Positions 14,961-23,178 of a stretch of DNA of 64,000 nt are shown here, piece by piece (positions within the stretch are counted from its first letter, which is position 1; every line of letters begins with the position of its first letter). Source of the DNA: CAZKJL01 sp964553135 (GTDB taxonomy: Bacteria; Patescibacteriota; Gracilibacteria; Peribacterales; Peribacteraceae); the NCBI GenBank assembly GCA_964553135.1, contig CAZKJL010000001.1, positions 620,001-684,000 of the forward strand. The letters are read 5' to 3'. Under the pieces are notes generated by a model. It made no database searches. It was given only the letters and a program-made list of their open reading frames with translations, and was not told the origin of the DNA. The position numbers and the translations under genes were made by a program.

Positions 14961-15722
14961 ATGCCTTCCAAGCTCATTCTCGTCTGTGACGACGCAGGCT
15001 TTCCGGAAACCAACCTCGGTGCGAGGGTTCTTGCGGAAGAGACCGGCAAGCCCATCAGCGTGGAGCACATGATCAGTCAGCCGGGTGCCATTCCCTTGGC
15101 GCGCGAGTTGGACGGTGCTGCGAACATCTCGCACGGGTTGCACTTTGAATTGGCCGGCATCACGGATGCCGAGCGCGTGGATATCGCGGCATTGTTGGCC
15201 AAAGACGGGGAGTGCCTTGCAACGTCCGAGTGGGTGAGAGAGCAGGCCATTCGCGATGCACGTGAGCAACTTGCGATGTTCCGCGATACGTTCGGCAGAG
15301 ACCCGGATCACATCAGCACGCACGGCAACTTCAACGTCACGCCGCACGACCTCCGCATCCAGCAGTGGTGGATCGATCTCATGCGTGAGTTCTTCGGAGA
15401 CAAGATTCCGCCGATGCAGATGGCGAACCCGCACGTCAGGCACAACAAATATTCGTGGCACAAGCCGGAGTCCGCTCGTCCGCCCCTCACGCCGCAGGAA
15501 TTCCTTTTGGAGCTTGAGACCATGGCACATCACCCCGTCGTGGAATTCGTCATGCATCCGGCGTTGCCGCTTCGAGGCGGCAAAGGCATCAACATGCTGT
15601 TCGATGAGCAGATGCGCATCGTGGATCTTGCATCCGCCATTCGGATCATTCGGTCGCAGGTCGCGGAGCTTGCCGGCTTCGACATCGTCTCCGTACGGGA
15701 TCTCGGTTCGGTCGCCGCCTGA
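14961..15722 (+). CDS. YdjC/ChbG-family carbohydrate deacetylase
   Basis: This 253-residue protein shows the family's metal and catalytic motifs: LVCDDAGF near the N-terminus, ISHGLHFEL, HISTHGNFN (two metal-binding His) and VEFVMHPAL near the C-terminus. ChbG-type enzymes remove acetyl groups from chitooligosaccharide phosphates; here the substrate is unknown. No signal peptide is seen, so it is cytoplasmic. It sits alone after the tRNA-Ile locus behind a TTGACA/TGTCAA dyad. Confidence 0.82.
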   Translation: MPSKLILVCDDAGFPETNLGARVLAEETGKPISVEHMISQPGAIPLARELDGAANISHGLHFELAGITDAERVDIAALLAKDGECLATSEWVREQAIRDAREQLAMFRDTFGRDPDHISTHGNFNVTPHDLRIQQWWIDLMREFFGDKIPPMQMANPHVRHNKYSWHKPESARPPLTPQEFLLELETMAHHPVVEFVMHPALPLRGGKGINMLFDEQMRIVDLASAIRIIRSQVAELAGFDIVSVRDLGSVAA

Positions 15723-15768
15723 AAATGTCGACATTTTTGTTTTGAGTCTTCTGATTTGGCGTATAATG
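15723..15768 (+). promoter_or_regulatory. 16-bp perfect palindrome and promoter
   Basis: AAAATGTCGACATTTT (15723-15738) is a perfect palindrome lying just upstream of or over the -35 region of TATAAT at 15763-15768. The next gene starts five bases after the -10 box. The arrangement suggests an operator. Confidence 0.55.
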
Positions 15769-15773
15769 CGGGA

Positions 15774-16049
15774 ATGCACCCCTCCACGTTCATCACCGTG
15801 ATGCAGAACCCTCAGGTTCTTTTCACCTCGTCGTTCTACGGACCGTTCACCATCGTCGTCGTCATGCTTGCCATCCTGGAAGTGGCGCTCAAGGGCCTCG
15901 GCCTTTGGCGTGCGGCACGCATGAGCAAAACGGGTTGGTTCGTGGCGCTCCTGCTCATCAACACGGCGGGCATTCTGCCGTTCATCTTCTTGCTGCTCAC
16001 CAAAAACGAATACGAGCATCATCTGAAGGGTGAGAAGATGATCGGCTAG
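15774..16049 (+). CDS. DUF5652-like small membrane protein
   Basis: The 91-residue protein has two hydrophobic helices (FTIVVVMLAILEVALKGLG and WFVALLLINTAGILPFIFLL) around the motif LWRAARMSKTGWF. That pattern, Trp-Arg-Ala-Ala-Arg then NT(A/L)GILP, is common in CPR proteins annotated DUF5652; function unknown. TATAAT ends five bases upstream of the ATG, so the mRNA is probably leaderless. It overlaps the convergent prs by four bases. Confidence 0.75.
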   Translation: MHPSTFITVMQNPQVLFTSSFYGPFTIVVVMLAILEVALKGLGLWRAARMSKTGWFVALLLINTAGILPFIFLLLTKNEYEHHLKGEKMIG

Positions 16050-16978
16050 TTCTTCTTGTAGATTTCGGTGACGCTCGTGCCGCTTTCGACGTGGCGGATG
16101 ACTTCGGCGAGCATCGGTGCGATGGACAGCACCGTGAGTCCGGGGAATGCCTTGGCGTCCACGGGCATGGAGTCCGAGACGACCACTTCTTTGAACTTTG
16201 CTTTCGTGAGGTTCTCGATGGCGGCGCCGGAGAAGATGGGGTGCGTCACCGAGGCGTACACGTCCGGGTGGGCCTTGCGTGCAACGAGCGCCGCTTTGGC
16301 GGGCCCCAGCGTGCTTGCGGTATCGATCATGTCATCGAAGATGATGCACGTGCGTCCTTCGATTTCTCCGACGACCTCCAGGATCTGCGCCTGATGATGG
16401 CCCGCGCGGTGCTTGTGCATCACCGCCAGGTCGGCGCCGATCATGTCGGCGAATTTCTTCGCGCGCTTCGCGCCGCCGGCATCGGGTGCCACGACGACGG
16501 GCTTATCGAGCTTCTTTTTCTTGAAGTAGTCGGCGAACACCATGCGTGCGTCGAGCGCATCCACGGGCACCGAGAAGAATCCTTGGATCTGATCCGAGTG
16601 GAGATCCACGGTCATGACGTGGTCGGCCCCCGATTCCTCCAGGAGCCGTGCCACGAGCTTGGCGGAGATGGGCTCACGCGGCAGAGCCACGCGGTCTTGG
16701 CGTGCGTACGGAAAGTGCGGGATGATGACGTGCACGGCGGAGGCGAAGCTCAGCTTGGCGGCCTGGCACATCAGGTACAGTTCCATGAGATCTTCGTTCG
16801 GACTCTTCGTACCGGTTTGCAGAATGAACACGTTCTTGCCGCGGATACTCTCTTCGTAGCGTACGTAGCGCTCACCGCAGCTGAACGGCTTCAGAGTCAC
16901 TTTACCCAAAGACGCCCCGAGCTCCTTGGCCACGGCGGCTGCCAGAGCGGGGTGCGATGATCCTGCAAACAAGTGCAT
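16046..16978 (-). CDS. prs: ribose-phosphate pyrophosphokinase
   Basis: The 310-residue enzyme makes PRPP from ribose 5-phosphate and ATP. Visible motifs are FPYARQDR, VDLHSDQIQGFFSVPVDAL, VVVAPDAGGAKRA and the PRPP loop CIIFDDMIDTASTLGPA. The start MHLFAGSS at 16978 is chosen because the minus-strand TATAAT (16986-16991) ends seven bases upstream; a longer start at 16987 would lie inside the -10 box. PRPP feeds nucleotide synthesis and salvage, including the ComF-type phosphoribosyltransferase fold seen elsewhere in the window. Confidence 0.95.
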   Translation of the reverse strand: MHLFAGSSHPALAAAVAKELGASLGKVTLKPFSCGERYVRYEESIRGKNVFILQTGTKSPNEDLMELYLMCQAAKLSFASAVHVIIPHFPYARQDRVALPREPISAKLVARLLEESGADHVMTVDLHSDQIQGFFSVPVDALDARMVFADYFKKKKLDKPVVVAPDAGGAKRAKKFADMIGADLAVMHKHRAGHHQAQILEVVGEIEGRTCIIFDDMIDTASTLGPAKAALVARKAHPDVYASVTHPIFSGAAIENLTKAKFKEVVVSDSMPVDAKAFPGLTVLSIAPMLAEVIRHVESGTSVTEIYKKN

Positions 16979-17030
16979 GGCTTCCATTATACCATAAATG
17001 AAGGACGCATGTTTGGTACACTTCGGGCCT

Positions 17031-17528
17031 GTGAAGAGCCTTCCCGTGGCGTTTCGGCGAGACGTTCTGAACGGTCTCATCGTGCTGTATCTGCTCATGA
17101 TCGCGGGCGGACTGTACACGACGGTCACGCATCGCTCCGTGCCCGTACTCACCGCGCTCACCGATTTCGCGTACGGCATGCTCGCCCCGTATCAGTTCGA
17201 CAATCCCGTGAACGTCGATCTTGCCGTCGTCGCATGGGACAAGGAGGGGAGGAGCGTGCTGCTTTCGGTCGCGTCATATTTCCCGGGGCAACTGCTCGGC
17301 GAACGAAACTCCCGCATGCGCCTCGAGAAGCTTCCCGATCAATCGCTTCCGTCCATGGCCGCGGCGTACCAAAAAATATTGCGACAAATTTTGGAGCGTG
17401 AACGAAGTGCGGGACACGAGTACATACGGCTCGATCTTTCGTGGGAAGAGTGGCCGCGTTCGCCGCTGGGGTACGACGCACTGCGCATGACATCGGTACG
17501 GTATTTCATCACGTCGGTTTCCCTATGA
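17031..17528 (+). CDS. hypothetical membrane-anchored protein
   Basis: This 165-residue protein has one hydrophobic segment (about residues 14-33, LNGLIVLYLLMIAGGLYTTV) followed by a soluble domain of about 125 residues rich in Arg and Glu. I do not recognise it. The context suggests a helper for the next gene: stop and start overlap as ATGA (17525-17528). Start GTG 17031 follows TACACT (17017-17022) by eight bases. Its promoter region is shared with divergent prs. Confidence 0.7.
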   Translation: MKSLPVAFRRDVLNGLIVLYLLMIAGGLYTTVTHRSVPVLTALTDFAYGMLAPYQFDNPVNVDLAVVAWDKEGRSVLLSVASYFPGQLLGERNSRMRLEKLPDQSLPSMAAAYQKILRQILERERSAGHEYIRLDLSWEEWPRSPLGYDALRMTSVRYFITSVSL

Positions 17529-18382
17529 AGCGCTTCACCGACTCCTGGAACGGCTTTTTCCATCGCAGCGTGCCGCCGCATGCGCTGGCACTGGTGCGCA
17601 TCGCGTTCGGGCTCTTCCTCATGCTGTACTGGACCACGCAGCGAACGCAGGCGGGTCTGTTTTCGTCCCAAGGGGTCACGCTTCCGCTCTTTGGCATCGC
17701 GGCTCCGTCGGTCGGCGCAATGAATGTCATCTTTTCCACGCTCTTCTTTTGGCTCGTCGCGTTCACCATCGGATACAGAAGCCGCATCGCCGCACTCATG
17801 CTCGTCGGGTTTTTCATCTACTTCTATCTTCTCGGTCACTGGCAATTTGTCGCGTCGTTTTACAGACTCTTCGGATTCATGCTGCTCGTATTCGCTCTCC
17901 CGGGGGCGGATGCCACGTTCTCGCTTTCGGCCAAACTGAAGCACGGTTCGTGGTTTGCTTGGGAGCCCATCTCCATCCTGCCGCAGCGGCTTCTGGCTTT
18001 GCAGACGACGTTCACGTACTTCGCCGTGGGTTGGCAGAAGCTCCTCATTCCGGATTGGCGGACGGGTGAGGTGCTCCGTCGCGGTTTTACGGGTCGATGG
18101 GGAACGTCGTTCGGCTTTTATTTGGCGCGAGTGCTTCCCTCAAGAGCCTTCGACGTTGCCGTATGGCTCACGGTGTTCTTCGAGTGCCTGATGCCGATCG
18201 GACTCTGGGTACGCAGGTTGCGGCCACTCATGTTCCTGTTCGGCTTCGTGTTCCATACGCTCATCACCGTGACGATGGGCATCTGGTGGTTCCAAATTTT
18301 GGTGCCGCTCTACATCGTGTTCTTGCCGCCGGAGGAAGTGCATCACTTCTTCAGGAAAATCAGCCACGGCAAGATTCGATAG
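17525..18382 (+). CDS. HTTM-domain membrane protein (vitamin K carboxylase-like)
   Basis: This 285-residue protein has about seven membrane helices and the pattern of HTTM proteins: LALVRIAFGLFLMLYW at the N-terminus, YRLFGFMLLVFAL, FTYFAVGWQKLLIPDWRTGE and a final helix pair FVFHTLITVTMGIWWF. The family is related to gamma-glutamyl carboxylase by fold; the bacterial members have no settled function. It is translationally coupled to the preceding gene by an ATGA overlap. Confidence 0.8.
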   Translation: MKRFTDSWNGFFHRSVPPHALALVRIAFGLFLMLYWTTQRTQAGLFSSQGVTLPLFGIAAPSVGAMNVIFSTLFFWLVAFTIGYRSRIAALMLVGFFIYFYLLGHWQFVASFYRLFGFMLLVFALPGADATFSLSAKLKHGSWFAWEPISILPQRLLALQTTFTYFAVGWQKLLIPDWRTGEVLRRGFTGRWGTSFGFYLARVLPSRAFDVAVWLTVFFECLMPIGLWVRRLRPLMFLFGFVFHTLITVTMGIWWFQILVPLYIVFLPPEEVHHFFRKISHGKIR

Positions 18383-18429
18383 GCGGGTGCGAGTAGCGGT
18401 TGGCGGGTGGAACGCTCTACACTGATGCC

Positions 18430-18984
18430 ATGCACGTTCGCGCATCCGTCGTCAGCGGTACGCAGGTGGTGTCCGATTCCACGCAGTACATCGTCGGGAC
18501 GCTCGGTGCTCCGTTCATCGACCCCGATACGGGCAAGATCGTCGGTTTCTTCATCCGTTCGTTCGATACGGGACGTGAGCTTCTGCTTCAGAGCGTCGAC
18601 ATTGCGTCCTGGGGCACGCGCGTCCACATTCTCAACGAAGATCGGCTCGGACCGCCCGAAGATTTTGTCCGATTTGAAAAATTGCTGACCGAGGGGCGAA
18701 CATTTCTCGGCCAGACCATCCGCATGCAGGGGAGCGGGCGGAGTCTCGGGAAACTGTGCGACGTACAGTTCAGCACGCGTCATTTCCTCGTCGAATGGAT
18801 CTTTCCGCGCAAGTTCTTCTTCGCTCAGACACCCATCGCCGTTTCGGAAATCGTGGAAGTGACGCCCGAGGCCGTCTGGATCAAGAACCCCGTTCGTCCC
18901 ATCAAAGAAGAGAAGTCTCGTGAGGAGGAAGCCGTCATCCCGGCCGTGCTGCCGGAGAGTGCGGCGGCGATGAGCGGCAAATAA
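18430..18984 (+). CDS. PRC-barrel domain protein
   Basis: The 184-residue soluble protein looks like two PRC-barrel beta domains: residues 8-75 (GTLGAPFIDPDTGKIVGFFI) and about 85-150 (GRSLGKLCDVQFSTRHFLVEW), then a charged tail (IKEEKSREEEA). PRC barrels occur in RimM and photosynthetic H subunits and bind partners rather than catalyse. TACACT (18418-18423) ends six bases before the ATG. A terminator follows. Confidence 0.75.
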   Translation: MHVRASVVSGTQVVSDSTQYIVGTLGAPFIDPDTGKIVGFFIRSFDTGRELLLQSVDIASWGTRVHILNEDRLGPPEDFVRFEKLLTEGRTFLGQTIRMQGSGRSLGKLCDVQFSTRHFLVEWIFPRKFFFAQTPIAVSEIVEVTPEAVWIKNPVRPIKEEKSREEEAVIPAVLPESAAAMSGK

Positions 18985-19012
18985 AAACCCCCGCCGAGGC
19001 GAGGGTTTTTTA
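18984..19012. terminator. intrinsic terminator between convergent genes
   Basis: AAAACCC-C-CGCC pairs with GGCG-A-GGGTTTT around a two-base loop, with an A-rich 5' side and T-rich 3' side, so it works in both directions. Confidence 0.85.
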
Positions 19013-19030
19013 GAATCGATGGGATCCTTC

Positions 19031-19387
19031 TTATGAGGAGAAGGCGTTGTTGACGAACGAAACGATCACGCGGGCGAAGAGCACCACGATGATACCGACG
19101 ATGACGTAGATGATGGTGGTCTTGGCCTTGTCCTTCTCTCCCTCGTCTCCGCCGGAGATGATGAGGCGGATACCGGCGACGATCACGTAGATGACGGCGA
19201 TGAGAATGACGAAGTCGAGAACGGCCGTCACGACGCGGATGATGGCGTCCTTCAAGCTGTCTGTTCCCGTACCGGTCTGCAGACCCGGAATCGGATCGGG
19301 CTCAGGGAGCGCAGCGACGGCGCTTCCGACGAAAAACTGGCAGGCTGCGAGTGCGCCGGCTACCTGTGCAACGAGAGTCTTCTTCAT
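19031..19387 (-). CDS. TrbC/VirB2-like pilin
   Basis: The 118-residue protein has a signal peptide (MKKTLVAQVAGALAACQ, cleavage probably after AVA) and a mature part with two hydrophobic helices (AVLDFVILIAVIYVIVAGIR and TTIIYVIVGIIVVLFARVIV) around the charged turn SGGDEGEKDKAK. This is the pattern of the T4SS pilin family that is widespread in CPR genomes. The pilus may serve secretion, DNA uptake or host contact; none is shown here. A VirB6-like gene lies at 52627-54402, far away. The downstream start at 19387 is used because it opens the signal peptide. Confidence 0.75.
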   Translation of the reverse strand: MKKTLVAQVAGALAACQFFVGSAVAALPEPDPIPGLQTGTGTDSLKDAIIRVVTAVLDFVILIAVIYVIVAGIRLIISGGDEGEKDKAKTTIIYVIVGIIVVLFARVIVSFVNNAFSS

Positions 19388-19508
19388 AAGAAGTGTGAGG
19401 AGGGAAACAGGCGCATTATCCAAGTCGCGCTCCGCAATCGCAAGAGCATTTCATGTAACCGCACATAAAAGCATTGCGTCCGAAAATCCTTTTGCGTCAA
19501 CTGACGCA

Positions 19509-20063
19509 TCAGTCCGAATGGAGAAGTCCGGTGATGATGATGAGAAACGCGGGGAGCGTGTACCAAATGTATTGGTTCACGATCATCAGCTGCAGGAGCG
19601 TCGCATTCAAAAGTTCCGGACTTGCGGCTTGCAGCGACAGCGCGCCGGAGAGTAGTCCGCTGCCCGCGGCGTACGTGAGTACCGTGGAGGCCAGCATGCC
19701 CGAGACGGCGAAGCCGAAAAGCGCGGTGTAGACGATGTTGAGGATCGAGCCCGTGTCTTTGCCGTACGAAATCTCGACGCCGCTGCGCACGAGGAAAATC
19801 ACGGCGAACAAAGAGAAGAGGAAGATCTTTCCGAGCGCGATGAGCGTGGGGTCGGACGGAATGCCCACACTCGTGAGCAGTTCGTCCGATCCTTCGGTGA
19901 GTTTGAAGAGCACCGCGACGGTTCCCTCCGTCGCGATGACCGAAACGTAGCACGCGATGATGACTTTGACGGCCATGTCTTTCCCCACGATGAACACGTA
20001 GCTCATCGCGATGGCGAAGAAGACGACGATGAACAGATCCCAGCTGAGGCTCAACGGCAGCAT
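19509..20063 (-). CDS. hypothetical polytopic membrane protein
   Basis: This 184-residue protein has about five hydrophobic helices (about residues 8-26, 30-52, 75-96, 108-135 and 155-180). I do not recognise it. The start at 20063 (MLPLSLSWDLF) is chosen since a promoter on the minus strand, TTGATC-16-TACGCT, ends seven bases upstream. It lies upstream of the pilin gene on the same strand with a 121-base gap, so co-function is possible but unproven. Confidence 0.7.
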   Translation of the reverse strand: MLPLSLSWDLFIVVFFAIAMSYVFIVGKDMAVKVIIACYVSVIATEGTVAVLFKLTEGSDELLTSVGIPSDPTLIALGKIFLFSLFAVIFLVRSGVEISYGKDTGSILNIVYTALFGFAVSGMLASTVLTYAAGSGLLSGALSLQAASPELLNATLLQLMIVNQYIWYTLPAFLIIITGLLHSD

Positions 20064-20169
20064 GGCACGTAGCGTAGCGCTCTCCGCACGGAGATCAAAT
20101 GTAACAATGGGGTTCCCCATTCGTTTTAGCCCTAAAGAACGGTATACTCTTGCGCCATTCTCCCTCTCG

Positions 20170-21039
20170 ATGCGTCACGGTTTCCTCCTCATCCGAAAGC
20201 CCAAAGGCCCCACCAGTCACGATGTCGTGGCGACGGTGCGTCGTACGCTCGGCGAACAGAAAGTGGGTCACCTCGGCACGCTGGATCCTCTGGCCGACGG
20301 ACTCATGGTTCTTGCCGTGGGTGCCAAGGGCCTCAAGGTCGTCGAACTTTTTTCCAAGCTTCCCAAGCAATACGTCGCCACACTCGAGTTCGGTTCCACG
20401 AGCACGACGTTCGATGCTGAGGGCGTGATCACCGCACAGCCGCCGAAAGCAGGCTGGGTTCCGCCCGTCGATGCGTCCCGCATTCAGGCACTCATCGACG
20501 ATCACTTCTCCGGGAAGATCAGCCAGGTGCCTCCCGCCTTTTCCGCCATCCACGTCGGCGGCGAACGTGCGTACCGCAAGGCGATGCGCGGCGAGAACGT
20601 GGAGATGCAGGCGCGCGAGACCACCATTCAGGAGTGCAAAGTGATCGACTACCGTTATCCCATGGCGAGACTCTCGGTGAGCTGCGACTCCGGCACCTAC
20701 ATTCGTTCGCTCGCGCACGACTTGGGATACGTCATGCGTTGCGGCGCGTACCTGACGGCACTCACGCGCACGCGGGTGGGGGACTGGAAGCTCGATGACG
20801 CGGTGGCACCCGAGGACGTGAAGTGGACCGACGTCGTTCCCTTGAAGGACATTCTCCAGCCGCTCGGCGGCATCGAAATTTCGGATGCCGATGCCAAGGA
20901 GCTCAGCTTCGGCAGACCCATCAAAGGCACATCCGATGGCCAAAAAGACGTTTTAGCCTGGCACGGGGGACTTCCCATCGCTCTCTTGGAGCGCAGCAGG
21001 CGACAGGAGGGCATGCTGAAGCCACGAAAGGTCTTTTAG
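20170..21039 (+). CDS. truB: tRNA pseudouridine(55) synthase
   Basis: The 289-residue enzyme makes pseudouridine 55 in the T loop of tRNAs. The catalytic motif GTLDPLADG carries Asp39; PKGPTSHDVV, VPPAFSAIHVGGERAY and CDSGTYIRSLAHDLG are the further TruB motifs, and a C-terminal PUA-like domain follows. Promoter TTCGTT-17-TATACT (20120-20148) leaves a leader of about 14 pyrimidine-rich bases without a Shine-Dalgarno sequence. The upstream in-frame extension is antisense to the neighbour's promoter and was rejected. Confidence 0.94.
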   Translation: MRHGFLLIRKPKGPTSHDVVATVRRTLGEQKVGHLGTLDPLADGLMVLAVGAKGLKVVELFSKLPKQYVATLEFGSTSTTFDAEGVITAQPPKAGWVPPVDASRIQALIDDHFSGKISQVPPAFSAIHVGGERAYRKAMRGENVEMQARETTIQECKVIDYRYPMARLSVSCDSGTYIRSLAHDLGYVMRCGAYLTALTRTRVGDWKLDDAVAPEDVKWTDVVPLKDILQPLGGIEISDADAKELSFGRPIKGTSDGQKDVLAWHGGLPIALLERSRRQEGMLKPRKVF

Positions 21040-21050
21040 GCCGCAGGAAG

Positions 21051-21078
21051 TTGACACGAAACTGCTTTGGTTTAAAGT
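21051..21078 (+). promoter_or_regulatory. consensus promoter for a leaderless gene
   Basis: Perfect TTGACA (21051-21056), 16-bp spacer, TAAAGT (21073-21078). The ATG at 21086 is seven bases further, so transcription should begin at or beside the start codon. Confidence 0.8.
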
Positions 21079-21085
21079 TTGTTTT

Positions 21086-21670
21086 ATGAAAACCACTGTC
21101 GTCTACGAACAATGGCTCATTGGCGGCGTACCCGAACATGAACTGCCGGAGCTTCATGCGGAGACCGCCGCGCACAAGGGTCACCAAATTCCGCGGCCGG
21201 TCGTCCTTCAGGTCGCCGGAATCGTGGAACGTGTCGCAAGTGTGGCGCGTGGTTTCATCAATGAAGACGAGTCGCGCTTGCGACTCGTGGAGGAGCTTGT
21301 CATCAATGGCATTACGCACGGCAATGGAGGCGACGTGACGAGACAGGTGCGAGTAAAACTGGTGATGACCCTCGATAGGTCATCTCAGGACCATCCCGTG
21401 GTACACACGGCCATTGATGTCGATGACGAGGGGCCGGCCCTCATCAACGGCAAGCCGGCTTTTTCCATCGATGCTGAAATCGCCGAAGCACTCGATTTCA
21501 GTAACTTGGAACGCGACAACGGCAGAGGCCTTCTCATGGTCAGAGACGTGATGCACACCCAGCTCAGCGGCCCGCTTCCCATCGAGGGGCGTCCGGGCAA
21601 GAGAATGACCGCAAAGCGCACCGACCCCCTGAAACCCGAGGCACAGACCTCAGCGGAGGACGATGCATGA
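21086..21670 (+). CDS. GHKL-type ATPase, RsbW-like
   Basis: The 194-residue protein has the N box of HATPase_c_2 domains (RLVEELVINGITHGNGG, about residues 70-86), the Asp-containing G1 strand (TAIDVDDEGPA) and a G2-like NGRGLLMVRDVM. RsbW/SpoIIAB-like proteins bind ATP and act as kinases on an anti-anti-sigma factor or as anti-sigma factors. No partner gene is adjacent, so the role is unknown. The promoter is one of the best in the window. The stop TGA is followed directly by the tRNA-Lys locus. Confidence 0.75.
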   Translation: MKTTVVYEQWLIGGVPEHELPELHAETAAHKGHQIPRPVVLQVAGIVERVASVARGFINEDESRLRLVEELVINGITHGNGGDVTRQVRVKLVMTLDRSSQDHPVVHTAIDVDDEGPALINGKPAFSIDAEIAEALDFSNLERDNGRGLLMVRDVMHTQLSGPLPIEGRPGKRMTAKRTDPLKPEAQTSAEDDA

Positions 21671-21734
21671 TTGATGCCCTCGTTGTTGTCTGATAGGATT
21701 TCCGGGCTTTGATCGTTGGGTCAGGCTGTTCTTT

Positions 21735-21829
21735 GGATCGGTAGCTCAGTTGCCTAGCTTGCGAAGCAAGCGTTAAAAAATTCAGAGCTGCTCGATCCTG
21801 TATTGTTCCTTCCACCGTCTTCATTCTTT
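21735..21829 (+). other. tRNA-like element B, upstream of tRNA-Lys
   Basis: A 24-bp direct repeat (21729-21752 and 21824-21847) copies five leader bases and the first 18 bases of tRNA-Lys, 95 bp apart. After the copy come CCTA, the hairpin GCTTGC-GAA-GCAAGC (21757-21771), a run of A, GAGCT (pairs with AGCTC at 21743-21747) and CGATCC (21793-21798), which pairs with the first six bases GGATCG. The closed structure is 64 nt. Confidence 0.7.
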
Positions 21830-21905
21830 GGATCGGTAGCTCAGTTGGTAGAGCAGGAGACTCTTAATCTCTTGGTCGTGGGTTCAAGTCCCACCCGATC
21901 CACCA
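21830..21905 (+). tRNA. tRNA-Lys (anticodon CTT)
   Basis: Acceptor GGATCGG/CCGATCC, D-arm GCTC-GAGC, anticodon loop CTCTTAA (CTT), T-arm GTGGG-TTCAAGT-CCCAC and an encoded CCA; 76 nt. A strong hairpin, CACGA..TCGTG enclosing AGGGAC..GTCCCT, follows at about 21913-21940. Confidence 0.96.
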
Positions 21906-22009
21906 CTTCTGTGCACGAAAGGGACTTAGTCCCTCTCGTGAACTCTCCCTGAATAAGGTGCGGCTCCAGACAGGCGGAGCCTGTCTTCGCCGAATCTTAA
22001 AAAATAAAA

Positions 22010-22288
22010 TTACTTTTCCTCTCCCTCACCTTCTTCATCGTTCTCTTCTTCCTTCTCCGCTCGTACGATGGGAGGTGGCATGCACATCGGGCAACCGCCG
22101 CATTGGTGTCCGGTTTCGAGTGGCGCACCCGGAACAAGGGCAACGAGAATCGGCCCGAGTGATCCGGCCAGCTGCTTCACACGTCCCCATGCCGTTCGTG
22201 CCGGAAGCGCGTCGTCGGGGTGCGTTCCTTGCGCGAGTCTCGGGGTCGAGTCTCCCGAGTCATCTTCTTTTCCGAGTTCGGCACTCAT
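22010..22288 (-). CDS. small hypothetical protein with CxxC motif
   Basis: I do not recognise this 92-residue protein. It has a central hydrophobic segment (LAGSLGPILVALVPGAP), a cysteine group QCGGCPMCMPPP that could bind metal, and a very acidic tail (EKEEENDEEGEGEEK). It lies 19 bases after the Sel1 lipoprotein gene on the same strand and so may be its operon partner. No ribosome site is seen. A spurious ORF cannot be excluded, as the opposite strand is also open. Confidence 0.45.
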   Translation of the reverse strand: MSAELGKEDDSGDSTPRLAQGTHPDDALPARTAWGRVKQLAGSLGPILVALVPGAPLETGHQCGGCPMCMPPPIVRAEKEEENDEEGEGEEK

Positions 22289-22307
22289 GATGAACGGGGA
22301 AATGTGA

Positions 22308-23036
22308 TTACTTGCCCTGAGCTTTTGCCGTCGCGGCCGCGATATTGTTGTTCACCTCGTTCAGAGTCTGCTTGGCGAGGTCCTTCACCAGGCTCAGTTG
22401 GTCGGCGGTGAGTCCGTGCTCGATTTCCTTGATGACCTCGGACGCACGCTCGTTGCGAAACGCGTCGGCAACGCTGAACCATGCGTACGCCTGCGCGACG
22501 TCGGGCAGCGTGCCTTCACCTTTGGCGTACATCACTCCCAAGTTGAACGCGGCTTCGTTGAATCCTTGCTTGGCACTCTTCGTGAAGAGGTCGAATGCCT
22601 TGGAAAAGTCTTGCTTCATGCCTTCGCCTCGGTAGTTCATGACGCCCAGGTTGAACTGCGCGCGCATATTTCCTTTGCCGGCGGCTTTGTCGAACCACTG
22701 TTGCGCACGGGCGTAGTCTTGGTTCATTCCCTCTCCGGTGTAGTACATCACGCCCAAGTTGAACTGTGCGAGCTCATTGTTCTGCGCGGCGGATTTCTCG
22801 AGCCATTGCTTGGCTTTGGCCAAGTCCTTCACGAGTCCGCCTTGTCCGTCGTGGTACATGGCACCGAGTTCGAACTGTGCGTCGGCGTCACCGGCAGTCG
22901 CGCGTGCCTCGAGCTGCTCCTTGGTTTCCGTCACTTTTGCTCCGGTCCCCGTTGCGCCGGGTACGGGTGCGGCCTTGCCGCAGGCGACAAGCGTCAGAAG
23001 CGAAACCAGGGCCAATGAGAGGGGGATATGTTTCAT
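22308..23036 (-). CDS. Sel1-repeat lipoprotein
   Basis: The 242-residue protein has a lipoprotein signal peptide (lipobox LVAC, Cys at about residue 19), then a short linker and four to five Sel1-like repeats of 36 residues each (pattern AQFNLGVMYYTGEGMNQDYARA). Sel1 repeats are TPR-like solenoids that mediate protein contacts. It should be anchored at the outer face of the cytoplasmic membrane; the only Lgt candidate in the window (40892) has lost key residues. A minus-strand TATAAG box near 23055 leaves a leader of about 17 bases. Confidence 0.85.
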   Translation of the reverse strand: MKHIPLSLALVSLLTLVACGKAAPVPGATGTGAKVTETKEQLEARATAGDADAQFELGAMYHDGQGGLVKDLAKAKQWLEKSAAQNNELAQFNLGVMYYTGEGMNQDYARAQQWFDKAAGKGNMRAQFNLGVMNYRGEGMKQDFSKAFDLFTKSAKQGFNEAAFNLGVMYAKGEGTLPDVAQAYAWFSVADAFRNERASEVIKEIEHGLTADQLSLVKDLAKQTLNEVNNNIAAATAKAQGK

Positions 23037-23178
23037 AAAGCTGCAGGAGCCTACACCTTATAATGTGTCGATTCTATGTCACCTCGCTTTATTACGCGGG
23101 TTTGTCAAATATGCTTGCGCACAGAACCGATCTGACTATACTTCGCCTCGTCTACGAATTTCCTCACCCTATCTCTGC

